Shown here: in pieces, positions 1 to 7,085 of the stretch | Layout: the number at the start of each line of letters is the position of its first letter | Position numbering within the stretch: position 1 is the stretch's first letter | Source: a virus | Length of the DNA: 22,654 nt | Virus record (IMG/VR): IMGVR_UViG_3300025326_000215 | Coordinates: 1-22,654 of that record | Strand: one strand, 5' to 3' | The notes under the pieces: generated by a model | What the model saw: the letters and a program-made list of their open reading frames with translations, nothing else | Told to the model about the DNA's origin: nothing | Database searches by the model: none | Program-made: the position numbers and the translations under genes

Positions 1-1230
1 ATCTCCGATCCTGGCGACCTCGGCGTCTGGGAGGAGATCAGCGACGACTTCGTGCATCAGGAGGCGCTCTGCCACTGGTACTCGATGAGTCTCCCCGCCT
101 TCTGGCGCCTGATCTCCGGCAAGCCCGCCTCGATGCGCGAGCGCCTCTGGGCCATCGCCCAGGAGCACCGTTCGCGCCGGCCCTACGGGCGCGATGACGC
201 GCTACCGCCCACGGTCGAATCGCTGATCGTGTTCTCGACCTCGCCGACGATGGCCGGCGAGGCGAACGTGGCGGGCCTGGACGCGACGATGGCGAAACCC
301 CAGGTCGCGGCCGACGTCGTGCGGCTCGCGGAGCTCTGGATCTGGGACGACGCGCTGGCGGACTACCGCGTCGTCACGTTCCTCTTGCCGACCGAGACGA
401 TCGTCCGCGACACGGGCAATCCGCTCTTGCCGGGCGAACATCCGTTCTACCCGCTGACGCTCGACCCGGTGCCGGGGTACGTCTGGGGCCTGGCCCCGAT
501 GCGCTATTTGATCGGGCTCCAGAACTGGCGCGAGAAGAAAATGTTGTCGATGGACGATCGGGACGAGAAGCAGATCGACCCGCCGCTCGTCCTGCTCGGC
601 TTCGGGAACCTCGTGGACAACGAGAAGGCCAAGGCGTTCCGGAAGGCCGGCGGCACGCTGGCCGCGAACAACCCCGGCGCGGACGTCAAACCCGTGATCC
701 CGCCCCCGATCCCCGATCCGCTCTACATGATCGACGCGATCGACCGGATGTGGGAGAACATGGAGTCGCTCCCGACCGGGGCCGGCGCCCGCGGGCTCGG
801 GCCAGCGAGTGCCGAGGACGACCTCATGGCGAAGGCGCTGCTGTCCTCCGGCCCCACGCTCAACCGCGCGATGCTGGTGGAGCGCTGCATCGAGCGCGTC
901 GCCACGGCGCTGCTGCGGCTCGAGCGGCGCCGGAAGGAGCGCCCGCTGTTCACCACGGAGGGCGAGCGCTTCTATCTGTCGCAGATGCCGGCCGCCCTGG
1001 CCGCGCGGGTCTGGGCGCACTCGGCCTCGCCGATCTTCGCGCAGCAGATCATGAGCAAGGCCCTGGCCGCGCGTCAGACCGGGGACATCACCGGGGAGGA
1101 CTTCTTGGAGTTCCTCAACCTGCCGGGGCTCGACCTCCTGCGCCCGAAGGCGCGGCGCATCGCCGAGGCGCAGGCCGAGCATCAGGACAAGGTGATGCAG
1201 GTCGCCAAGCTGAAGGCCCTGAAGAAGTAG
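1..1230 (+). CDS. Phage portal protein (5'-truncated)
   Basis: The reading frame is open from base 1, so the true start lies upstream and 409 residues are visible. A GTG at 52 is only an internal codon. The middle has the pattern of short-tailed phage portals: a GEHPFYPL segment, PGYVWGLAPMRYLIGLQNWR (a portal-like 'WG..P...L..LQ' stretch), then a long charged helix followed by IDPPLVLLG. The C-terminal part is helical and ends in a lysine-rich tail. A portal forms the dodecameric ring at one capsid vertex through which DNA is packaged and ejected. Its position ahead of scaffold, capsid and adaptor genes fits. I recognise it by pattern and gene order only; a search is needed to place it in a portal subfamily. 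Confidence 0.7.
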   Translation: MSDPGDLGVWEEISDDFVHQEALCHWYSMSLPAFWRLISGKPASMRERLWAIAQEHRSRRPYGRDDALPPTVESLIVFSTSPTMAGEANVAGLDATMAKPQVAADVVRLAELWIWDDALADYRVVTFLLPTETIVRDTGNPLLPGEHPFYPLTLDPVPGYVWGLAPMRYLIGLQNWREKKMLSMDDRDEKQIDPPLVLLGFGNLVDNEKAKAFRKAGGTLAANNPGADVKPVIPPPIPDPLYMIDAIDRMWENMESLPTGAGARGLGPASAEDDLMAKALLSSGPTLNRAMLVERCIERVATALLRLERRRKERPLFTTEGERFYLSQMPAALAARVWAHSASPIFAQQIMSKALAARQTGDITGEDFLEFLNLPGLDLLRPKARRIAEAQAEHQDKVMQVAKLKALKK

Positions 1231-1231
1231 C

Positions 1232-1792
1232 ATGATCCCGGCCTGCGATGCCTGGGCGGAGATCCGCCGGGCGATTGCGGCGCATCCCCAGAAGGGCTCG
1301 TTCCTGGACGTGGGCGGACGCGATGGACGGCACGCGGCGCTCGCCGAAGGGTTCCGCGATTACACGATCCTCGACCTCGAGCCGCACGGGCTCTATGACC
1401 AGATCCGCGGGGACATCTGCGCGCTCGAGCCGGATCTGCTGCCAGACGGAACCATCGACGTGCTCTTCAGCACCGACCTGCTCGAGCACGTCACCGACCC
1501 GCCCGCCGCCGCGCGGACCATCGGTCGGCTCCTGAAGCCCGGCGGCCTCGCGATCACGCAGACGCTGTTCGCCTGGGACTATCACCCGCGCCCGGTCGAT
1601 TACTGGCGCTTCACGCACGCCGGGCTGGCCTACCTCTTCGAGCAGTACGGCGGGCTCCGTACCGAGCTGGCCGCCTACGATGCGGCGCTGCGTCTCGAGG
1701 ATCTTCGCGGCTCCGGGCTCCTGGACCGCGCCGGGATCGTGCGCCGCCGGCTGGTCAAGCGCAAGGTGCTCCACATTGGGCGGAAACCATGA
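1232..1792 (+). CDS. SAM-dependent class I methyltransferase
   Basis: The 186-aa protein has the class I methyltransferase order. Motif I is FLDVGGRDG (residues 24-32), the acidic end of strand 2 is ILDLEP (D48), motif IV is DVLFSTDLLEHV (76-87), and LLKPGG (100-105) follows. These match the Methyltransf_11-type fold. A later DYWRFT segment (123-128) is common in methyltransferases of polysaccharide and LPS clusters, so the substrate may be a sugar or lipid-linked glycan rather than DNA; that is inference. It starts one base after the portal stop and so is probably co-translated with it. A methyltransferase between portal and capsid genes is unusual. Fold is secure, substrate unknown. Confidence 0.85.
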   Translation: MIPACDAWAEIRRAIAAHPQKGSFLDVGGRDGRHAALAEGFRDYTILDLEPHGLYDQIRGDICALEPDLLPDGTIDVLFSTDLLEHVTDPPAAARTIGRLLKPGGLAITQTLFAWDYHPRPVDYWRFTHAGLAYLFEQYGGLRTELAAYDAALRLEDLRGSGLLDRAGIVRRRLVKRKVLHIGRKP

Positions 1793-1852
1793 TCCGGCCC
1801 GCGCGGCCACCACCCGTCTCCTGACCTTCAAATCGGCCTGTCAACCTTTTCC

Positions 1853-1882
1853 TTGACACACCCTGACAGGTCAGGGTACAGG
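1853..1882 (+). promoter_or_regulatory. Possible sigma70-type promoter
   Basis: A perfect TTGACA box (1853-1858) is followed after 18 bases by TACAGG (1877-1882), which matches only three of six consensus -10 bases. It lies in the one clearly non-coding gap of the window, upstream of the small gene at 1892 and the capsid genes. The weak -10 and unknown host make this tentative. Confidence 0.4.
1860..1877. promoter_or_regulatory. 18-bp inverted repeat, operator-like
   Basis: ACCCTGAC-AG-GTCAGGGT is a perfect inverted repeat with 8-base arms and a 2-base centre, sitting between the TTGACA box and the possible -10. Related half-sites lie nearby: CCTGTCA at 1837-1843, CTGACC at 1821-1826 and a TGACA at 1854-1858, ten bases before the TGACA inside the palindrome. 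This looks like a repressor or activator site. In RNA it would form a 7-bp stem with a CAGG tetraloop. No T-run follows, so it is not an intrinsic terminator. Confidence 0.5.
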
Positions 1883-1891
1883 TAAGGGCGT

Positions 1892-2014
1892 ATGCAACGT
1901 TTGGGCCGTTACCACGCCCGCAGCGTGCGGAAGAACGTCGCCAAGGCCCGCACGTCGCGCTGGGCCGGGGGCACCCGGCAGACCGCGCGGCGGATGCCGC
2001 GGGGCCGACGATGA
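1892..2014 (+). CDS. Small highly basic protein (40 aa)
   Basis: A 40-codon frame starts at ATG 1892, three bases after an AAGGG (1884-1888). It ends in a TGA that overlaps the next gene's ATG (ATGA, 2011-2014). Twelve of 40 residues are arginine and two are lysine, and the C-terminus reads RRMPRGRR. This composition suggests nucleic-acid binding, but I recognise no family. The four-base overlap with the downstream gene and the upstream promoter-like region support it being translated. It is too short for coding statistics to be decisive. Confidence 0.5.
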   Translation: MQRLGRYHARSVRKNVAKARTSRWAGGTRQTARRMPRGRR

Positions 2015-2358
2015 ACGGCGCGACCGGCCCGACTGCGCCCGCGACGACGCCCGCTGATAACTCCGGCCTGCACGTTCGCGGGAAGATCCAGGTCAACATC
2101 GCGCTCAAGACGCTGACGCAGGCCGTGCAGCTCCTCGGCGCCGAGACCGAGGACGGACGAATCGTGCTCGAGGCGCTGGCGAAGCTCAGCAAGCAGTTTG
2201 GCGAGGCGGCGCAGGATCTCACGCGGCAGGAGATCGCGATGATGGCCGAGAACGCCGCGCCCGCGGGGCCGACCCCGGCCGGCGGGATGAGCGACTTCCG
2301 GCAGATGACGCAGCAACGCATGCCCCCGGCGATGATGGCCGGCGGGCCAGGAGGGTAG
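2011..2358 (+). CDS. Hypothetical head-region protein (115 aa)
   Basis: The protein has a low-complexity N-terminus (proline, threonine, alanine), then a predicted helical block around residues 28-75 (IALKTLTQAVQLLG, VLEALAKLSKQFG). It ends in a methionine/glycine/proline-rich tail. Small helical proteins with an 'eGrivlealakLsKqFg'-like block are often found just after phage portal genes, but no function is known to me. It starts by ATGA overlap with the basic 40-aa gene. It could be an assembly factor or minor head protein. Confidence 0.7.
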   Translation: MNGATGPTAPATTPADNSGLHVRGKIQVNIALKTLTQAVQLLGAETEDGRIVLEALAKLSKQFGEAAQDLTRQEIAMMAENAAPAGPTPAGGMSDFRQMTQQRMPPAMMAGGPGG

Positions 2359-2360
2359 TC

Positions 2361-2576
2361 ATGGGTGATGGACTCGTCGGACCGCAGCGCTACCCCATAA
2401 GGGATCCGAAAAGCAACTCGAAGCGCAACGGCCGGATGGTGAATTCGCCCAGGTACGCCGACATGGGCGGCCTCACCGGCCCCGGCAAGCTTCCGGCCGG
2501 CGGCGACTTCGTGCCCGAGGCGCCGACCGGCGTCAAGAGCGCGAAGAAGACTTCGGCACGCAGCCAGGAGGGCTAA
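2361..2576 (+). CDS. Hypothetical small protein (71 aa)
   Basis: This short, hydrophilic protein is rich in Gly, Pro, Lys and Arg, with no hydrophobic core segment, so it is probably disordered. AGGAGG (2349-2354) lies six bases before ATG 2361, a good ribosome binding site. It sits three bases from the preceding gene and just ahead of the candidate scaffold. I do not recognise a family; a minor head component is possible only by position. Confidence 0.65.
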   Translation: MGDGLVGPQRYPIRDPKSNSKRNGRMVNSPRYADMGGLTGPGKLPAGGDFVPEAPTGVKSAKKTSARSQEG

Positions 2577-2579
2577 GCC

Positions 2580-3125
2580 GTGGCGAACGAACAGGTCGAT
2601 ATCCGCGCCGTCCTGATGGAGGCGCTCGACAACGACCCGGAGACGCGGCCGAAGTTCCGGGCGCTCGTCAAGCAGAAGTTCCCGAAGGCGCCGATTCCCG
2701 AGGTTGACCTCGATCAGCGCTTCGAGGCGCACAAGACGGAGCTACGGCAGGAGCTGGAGGCCGAGCGCCTCGCGCGCAAGAAGGACAAGGACGCGGCCGA
2801 TCTGGCCGCCGCCCGCCGCGCCGTCATGGAGGACCCAGAGCTCCGCATCACCGAGGACGAGATCCCCGAGGTCGAGAAGATCATGCAGGATTCGACACTC
2901 GGGCCGATCGCCTCGCACAAGGCGGCGGCCATGCTCTACCGCAGCATGCAGGCCGTGGCGACGCCGCGGCCGTTCGCCCTGACGGCCGACGTGCCCGGGA
3001 TGGGGGCCAGCGCCGAGCAGTACAAGGGCATTCTCGACGACCCGCAGAAGTGGCGGGGCGGCCGGATCGAAGAGATCGTCAACGACTTCCGCAACGGCCG
3101 GGGTCACAAGTGGCCGGTGGCCTGA
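2580..3125 (+). CDS. Candidate capsid scaffolding protein
   Basis: The start is GTG 2580, after a GGAGG (2569-2573). The 181-aa protein is strongly charged. Residues about 44-85 form a long Glu/Arg/Lys/Ala helix likely to be coiled coil, followed by an acidic stretch (ITEDEIPEVEK) and a C-terminal basic, tryptophan-containing helix (WRGGRIEEIVNDFRNGRGHKW). Scaffolding proteins of tailed phages are typically helical, charged, encoded between portal and capsid, and bind coat through a short basic C-terminal helix. Those general features are all present. There is no sequence-specific signature, so the assignment rests on composition and position. The secreted protein and ligase genes separate it from the capsid gene, which is unusual. 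Confidence 0.45.
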   Translation: MANEQVDIRAVLMEALDNDPETRPKFRALVKQKFPKAPIPEVDLDQRFEAHKTELRQELEAERLARKKDKDAADLAAARRAVMEDPELRITEDEIPEVEKIMQDSTLGPIASHKAAAMLYRSMQAVATPRPFALTADVPGMGASAEQYKGILDDPQKWRGGRIEEIVNDFRNGRGHKWPVA

Positions 3126-3147
3126 CATGCAGCAAGGAGGCGCGCCC

Positions 3148-3804
3148 ATGCGTCGGATGATCGCACTCGTCACGTTCACGCTCCTCCTGCTCGGCGCCGC
3201 GGCGCCGGCCCTCGCCCAGGTCCGCGCCCCGGTCGGTCCGGGCGGGCTGCTCTACTGGGACAATGCCACGCGGTCGTATGCCAACGACCGCACGACCCAG
3301 CACAAGCTCCTCGGCCTGCTGATCCCGCCGTCGCTCATGGCGACGCAGCCGGTGCCCAACACCACGAGCATCTGGCCGACCTCCGCGCCGATCAGCGTCA
3401 AGATCATCGGGCAGTTGACCACCCTGACGACCGTGCAGGCCGCGCTCGGCATCAACTACGGCTCCGGCGCGACGCTCTCGCTCATCAACAGCGCCGCGTT
3501 GACGAGCGCGAACGAAGGATTCAGCGACGCGCCCTTTGAGCTGACGGTCTATCTCGTGCCGCTGGCGACGACCTCGGCGACGCCGAACATGGCGAACTCG
3601 CTCTGGATGCAGGCCAGGTTCGCGACCCGTGGGCTGACCAATGCCAACGCCGGCCAGGTCGAATACACGGCGCGCGTGCTGGGGACCTCGGTGCTCGCTT
3701 CCCCGACCGAGTTGAACATCTACTGGCGCTGGCTCGGCGCGGCCGTGACGGGCGGTAGCAGCGTGCTCCGCGTCCACTCGACCCAGGTCAAGATCGGACT
3801 GTAA
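3148..3804 (+). CDS. Secreted protein with Sec signal peptide
   Basis: I prefer ATG 3148 over an in-frame ATG at 3127 because AAGGAGG (3134-3140) lies seven bases before it. This start also gives a classic Sec signal peptide: MRRM, then a hydrophobic core IALVTFTLLLLGAAAP, with an ALA-Q cleavage site near residue 24. The mature part (about 195 aa) is rich in Thr, Ser, Ala and Leu, lacks cysteines and looks like a beta-rich protein (for example TELNIYWRWLGAAV and VLRVHSTQVKIGL near the end). I recognise no family. The beta-rich, small-residue composition resembles capsid decoration or surface proteins, but an exported protein inside a head operon is odd. It could be a periplasmic or surface factor expressed with late genes. 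Confidence 0.75.
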   Translation: MRRMIALVTFTLLLLGAAAPALAQVRAPVGPGGLLYWDNATRSYANDRTTQHKLLGLLIPPSLMATQPVPNTTSIWPTSAPISVKIIGQLTTLTTVQAALGINYGSGATLSLINSAALTSANEGFSDAPFELTVYLVPLATTSATPNMANSLWMQARFATRGLTNANAGQVEYTARVLGTSVLASPTELNIYWRWLGAAVTGGSSVLRVHSTQVKIGL

Positions 3805-3807
3805 GGC

Positions 3808-4968
3808 ATGACGCTCTCCCGCGCCTGGTGGGTGCCGGTGGCCGGGGCGCTGCTCGCGCCCCTCGTCACCTGGCTCCCGATGCTCGCCCACGAGTACCCC
3901 GGGCTCGGGCTGCCCGTCTACGCGCCGCCCATCGGCATCGACCTCTGGCAGAGTCAGGTGTTCTGGGCCGTCGCGTTCGCCGCCGTCGGCGCCGCGCTCT
4001 GGGTCCGTGACCGCTGGCTCGGCGTGCTCCTCTGGCTCCTCGCGGGCAATCTCCTGATCCGCGGCTCGCTCTTCGACGGCTCGCACTTCGCCGTCGTGCT
4101 GTTCGGCGTGCTCGCGCTGGTGGCCCTCCGGCAGACGCCGCGCGTCTGGCACGGGCGCCTGCGCCTGATCCTCGCAGTCTCCGGCATGGTCCAGGTCGCG
4201 TACATGCTCCAGCAGGCGGTGCTCCACTACGATCTCCTCTGGGGGCCGGTGGTAGGCGGCGTGCTCGTCGCCAAGGTGCAGCCGCTCGGCACCCTGGGGA
4301 CCGTGGACGCGGCGAGCGCCTACGTGGCGATCACCGCGCCGCTGATGCCGCTCTGGGCGCTCCCGTTCGGCGTCTGGGCGATCTGGGAAGGGCGCTCGCT
4401 GACCGCGATCGCCGCGTTCGGCGTCGGCCTCCTGGCTCGCTGGCTCATGCAGGAGGACCGCCCGCGCGTGCGCGCTGTCGGCCTCGCGGCGGCGCTCCTG
4501 ACGCTCGGCGGCGCCGTCATCGCGGTCGGGCTCTGGAAGCACGCGGTCTCGCCGACCATCCCGGGCTGGGGCACGGTGACCGGGCGCCTCACGATCTGGG
4601 CCTTCGCGCTCTCCGACTGGTGGACGCAGGGGCTGTTCCACGGCTTCGGGTTGTCCTCCTGGTCGCTCCGCATCCCGATGCTCCAGCAGCAGGCCGGCGT
4701 GCTGCCGAACGGGGAGCTGTGGGCGCAGGCGCATTCCGAGCCGATCCAGGTCGCCTACGAGACCGGCGTCCTCGGGATGGCCGTCCTCGGCGCCTGGCTC
4801 CGCGACCACTGGCGCGCGTGGCAGTCTCCCGCGTGGGGGCCGGCGCTTGGCGCGCTGGCGGTCTCCACGCTTGGCTTCTTCACGTTCCACGTCGTCTCGA
4901 CGGCCTTGCTCGGACTGGTGCTGTTCGGCCTCGCGTCCGCACAGACGGCTGAGGCCCACGGAGGGTAA
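3808..4968 (+). CDS. O-antigen ligase/polymerase-like membrane protein
   Basis: The 386-aa protein has roughly ten hydrophobic segments separated by short charged loops, so it is a multi-pass inner-membrane protein. The C-terminal half carries Wzy_C/WaaL-type features: TGRLTIWAFALSDWWTQGLF followed by HGFGLSSW, then AHSEPIQVAYETGVLG. That last stretch fits the H-[NSQ]-x9-G-x-x-[GTY] motif described for WaaL ligases (H309, S310, G320, G323). Family members join or polymerise undecaprenyl-linked glycans on the periplasmic face. It starts three bases after the secreted protein and stops five bases before the capsid ATG. I know of no head operon with this gene; phage serotype-conversion genes normally lie elsewhere. 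Ligase versus polymerase cannot be settled from sequence. Confidence 0.8.
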   Translation: MTLSRAWWVPVAGALLAPLVTWLPMLAHEYPGLGLPVYAPPIGIDLWQSQVFWAVAFAAVGAALWVRDRWLGVLLWLLAGNLLIRGSLFDGSHFAVVLFGVLALVALRQTPRVWHGRLRLILAVSGMVQVAYMLQQAVLHYDLLWGPVVGGVLVAKVQPLGTLGTVDAASAYVAITAPLMPLWALPFGVWAIWEGRSLTAIAAFGVGLLARWLMQEDRPRVRAVGLAAALLTLGGAVIAVGLWKHAVSPTIPGWGTVTGRLTIWAFALSDWWTQGLFHGFGLSSWSLRIPMLQQQAGVLPNGELWAQAHSEPIQVAYETGVLGMAVLGAWLRDHWRAWQSPAWGPALGALAVSTLGFFTFHVVSTALLGLVLFGLASAQTAEAHGG

Positions 4969-4973
4969 CCACA

Positions 4974-5984
4974 ATGGCTCTGCTCGGCGGAATTTTCTCC
5001 GGGGCATCACAGGCGCAGCAGGACGAGCTGCAGGCCGTCACCCGCTACGCGGCCGTGCCGGCGTGCATCGTCCAGATCTACCAGTTCGACGGGTGGCTGT
5101 CGGCCGCGCTCTCGCAGGCCAAGATGGTCACCGGCGGCATGACGTCGATCGTCGTGCCGGTCCAGGGCGCGCCGCTGACGACGGCCGCGGCCATGGACTT
5201 CACGGGCTCCTTCTCCGCGCCGTCGGGGCAGACCGGGATCAAGCAGGCCAGCGGCGTTCTCAAGGGCGTCATCGTGCCGATCGGGTTCCAGGGCATGGAG
5301 GGCATCATCCAGGACAACGCCGCCCTGATCCCGCTGGTCGAGGCGCGGATGAACGACGCAGGGAACCAGGTGGCGGACTACCTGTCGAGCCAGGCGTGGA
5401 CGAACACGTCCGACATAAACATCAACATCACCGGCTGGCCCGCGATCGGCAGCGCGACGAACACCTACCTCGGCCTGGACCGCACGGTCGAGACCTACAT
5501 GCAGGCGTGCCTCCGCACCGGCGGGGCGATCACGCGGCAGATGATGCTCGCGTCGATCATCGACGGCATGCAGTTCGGCCTCGGCGAGATGCCGAACGTC
5601 GGATTCCTCTCGGTCGGCGACTGGTACGCGCTCGCCGCCGACTTCATCGCGGACGAGACCTATCAGGTCCAGCCCGGGACCGGCTTCGACAAGTCCGAGG
5701 GCCGCGGCGGGTTCACGGCGCTCAGCGTCGCGGGCGTGCCGCATTTCATGAGCACCAGGCTCGCGAACGGCACCGCGTACCACTACAACACGCGCTACGA
5801 CCACATGTACATTCACCAGATGGCGCCGTTCGCGTTCACGGGCTTCGCCTCGACGCTGCCGGCGCTGTCGATCGGCTACATCGGCTGTCTGGTCGCGATC
5901 CTCGAGCACGTCAACGTCAAGCCCCGCACTGTCTGCGTGACCTCGAGCCTGACGGGCGGGATGACGGTCACGGCCGCGCCGTAA
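4974..5984 (+). CDS. Likely major capsid protein
   Basis: GGAGGG (4960-4965) lies eight bases before ATG 4974. The 336-aa protein begins with a helical N-terminus (QAQQDELQAVTRYAAV). A segment IPLVEARMNDAGNQVADYLS follows, resembling the spine-helix region of HK97-fold coat proteins ('...ar.ndag.qva..l'). A mixed alpha/beta, glycine-rich remainder includes GLGEMPNVGFLSVGDWYALA, which fits an A-domain. Length, position after portal and scaffold, and lack of any enzyme motif all fit the coat protein that forms the icosahedral shell. The call is by pattern and context; structure prediction would test the HK97 fold. Confidence 0.7.
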   Translation: MALLGGIFSGASQAQQDELQAVTRYAAVPACIVQIYQFDGWLSAALSQAKMVTGGMTSIVVPVQGAPLTTAAAMDFTGSFSAPSGQTGIKQASGVLKGVIVPIGFQGMEGIIQDNAALIPLVEARMNDAGNQVADYLSSQAWTNTSDININITGWPAIGSATNTYLGLDRTVETYMQACLRTGGAITRQMMLASIIDGMQFGLGEMPNVGFLSVGDWYALAADFIADETYQVQPGTGFDKSEGRGGFTALSVAGVPHFMSTRLANGTAYHYNTRYDHMYIHQMAPFAFTGFASTLPALSIGYIGCLVAILEHVNVKPRTVCVTSSLTGGMTVTAAP

Positions 5985-6001
5985 CGCCGTGGGGAGGTCT
6001 G

Positions 6002-6214
6002 ATGCCCACGACCGGAGCCGTCGCCAGCATCACGGCCGGCGCGGTGAGCCACGCAGTGAGCGCGACGCTGGCCGCGACCTACGAGGTCGGCGGCGCGCCC
6101 TCCTGGCCCACGGCCTGGGGGATCGGTAGCAAGAGCGCCGCGGGCTTCACGCTGACCTTCGCCGCCCCGGCCCCGGCGGGCGGCGCGGTCTTCGACTGGA
6201 CCGCGCGGTGGTGA
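6002..6214 (+). CDS. Single-domain protein, candidate head decoration protein
   Basis: GGGGAGG (5991-5997) lies four bases before ATG 6002. The 70-aa protein is one compact, probably beta-sandwich domain, with the pattern GAPSWPTAWGIGSKSAAGFT then LTFAAPAPAGGAVFDW. The next gene carries the same domain at its N-terminus with about 65% identity (46 of 71 aligned positions by hand). Domains with 'SW.T.W....K...GFT..F..PAPAG...DW' recur in phage structural and bacterial surface proteins. The gene directly after the capsid often encodes a decoration or cement protein, so I infer that role, but nothing in the sequence proves it. Confidence 0.65.
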   Translation: MPTTGAVASITAGAVSHAVSATLAATYEVGGAPSWPTAWGIGSKSAAGFTLTFAAPAPAGGAVFDWTARW

Positions 6215-6428
6215 GATGCCCGTAGCCGGGGCCGTCGCCACGATCCCCGCGGCCGCGACGTCGCACGCGGTCTCGAGCCTCAACCTCTCCACGCCCTACG
6301 AGATCTCCGGCGCGCCCTCCTGGGTCACCGCGTGGAGCGTCGGCGCCAAGACCGCGAGCGGCTTCACGCTGACGTTTGCGGCGCCCTGCCCGGCCGGCGG
6401 CGGCACGTTCGACTGGCTCGCGCGCTAT
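6002..6428 (+). repeat. Tandem domain duplication (diverged)
   Basis: Two adjacent coding copies of a roughly 70-residue domain: copy 1 (6002-6214) is free-standing and copy 2 (6216-6428) is fused to the adaptor. Hand alignment gives 46 identical residues over 71 positions with one gap, so the duplication is old. The best-conserved blocks are GAPSW, TAW, GFTLTFAAP and PAGG..FDW. Confidence 0.85.
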
Positions 6429-7085
6429 CCGTCCGTCTCGGGGGGCGGCACCGCGACGCTGGCCGACTATCTGGCCGAGCTGCGGAGGCTCCTCCACGAC
6501 GAGAACGATAACTTCTGGTCCGCCGCGGACAAGACGGCGTACATCAACGCCGGAATCCAACGCCGCGATCTGGACAGCGGGCAGAACCGCGTGCTCATCA
6601 GCAAGACACTCACCGCGGGGACGGCGCTCTACAACTTCTCCGATCTGAGCAACGACGCCGTGTTCGACGTAATCGGTATCGCGGTCATCAACGGCTCCAC
6701 GCGCATCCAACTGAATCAGTACAGCTACAGCGAGCTGAGCGTGGCCGCGCGGGCCTGGACCACGTATCAGTCGCTGCCGCGCGCCTTCGCCCGCTACGGG
6801 CCGAGCCAGGTCTACCTCGCGCCGATTCCGGTCAGCGCCTACGTCTCGGAGTGGGACTGCTGCGTGTACTCCGATCCGCTCGTGGCGCCGACGGACGTGG
6901 ACCCGCTCCCGTTCCCGTACGTCAAGCCCGTCGCCTACTATGCGGCGTACGAGGCCAAGCTCTACGAGCGCGCGTTCGACGAGGCCGAGGGGTTCCTCGC
7001 GCAGTACCAGCAGCAGCTCCAGGTGGCCCTGACGGCGCGAGTCGGGACGGTGCCGAGTCTCTACAGTGGCGTGGTGCGGGTGTGA
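6216..7085 (+). CDS. Head-tail adaptor with N-terminal duplicated domain
   Basis: Residues 1-71 are a diverged copy of the preceding 70-aa protein. After a short linker (PSVSGGGT) the rest has the pattern of phage neck/head-tail adaptor proteins: LADYLAELRRLLHDENDNFW, then TAYINAGIQRRDLDSGQNR, then beta-rich segments and a C-terminal helix (YAAYEAKLYERAFDEAEGFL). Such adaptors bind beneath the portal and link it to the tail nozzle in short-tailed phages. Adaptors of this kind usually begin at or near the 'L..LL.D....FW.d.el..yIN' block, so the extra N-terminal domain is an addition. It starts one base after the preceding stop. Confidence 0.65.
   Translation: MPVAGAVATIPAAATSHAVSSLNLSTPYEISGAPSWVTAWSVGAKTASGFTLTFAAPCPAGGGTFDWLARYPSVSGGGTATLADYLAELRRLLHDENDNFWSAADKTAYINAGIQRRDLDSGQNRVLISKTLTAGTALYNFSDLSNDAVFDVIGIAVINGSTRIQLNQYSYSELSVAARAWTTYQSLPRAFARYGPSQVYLAPIPVSAYVSEWDCCVYSDPLVAPTDVDPLPFPYVKPVAYYAAYEAKLYERAFDEAEGFLAQYQQQLQVALTARVGTVPSLYSGVVRV

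Noticed and set aside
1789-1824. 11-codon frame overlapping the methyltransferase stop
   Set aside because: It is very short, has no ribosome site and does not reach the next gene.
1860-1877. Palindrome as an intrinsic terminator for the methyltransferase
   Set aside because: No T-run follows the stem. The position between TTGACA and a possible -10 fits an operator better.
1755-2732. 325-codon minus-strand frame crossing the promoter gap
   Set aside because: It would cover the palindrome and several plus-strand genes. The product is low-complexity and has no recognisable fold.
3079-5010. 643-codon open frame on the minus strand
   Set aside because: It lies opposite three well-supported plus-strand genes and encodes an Arg/Glu/Asp/Gly-rich low-complexity product typical of antisense frames in G+C-rich DNA. 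It has no domain pattern.
4847-6214. 455-codon plus-strand frame overlapping the capsid gene
   Set aside because: Only its last 70 codons (from 6002) form a protein-like sequence with a ribosome site. The rest is an out-of-frame reading of ligase and capsid genes.
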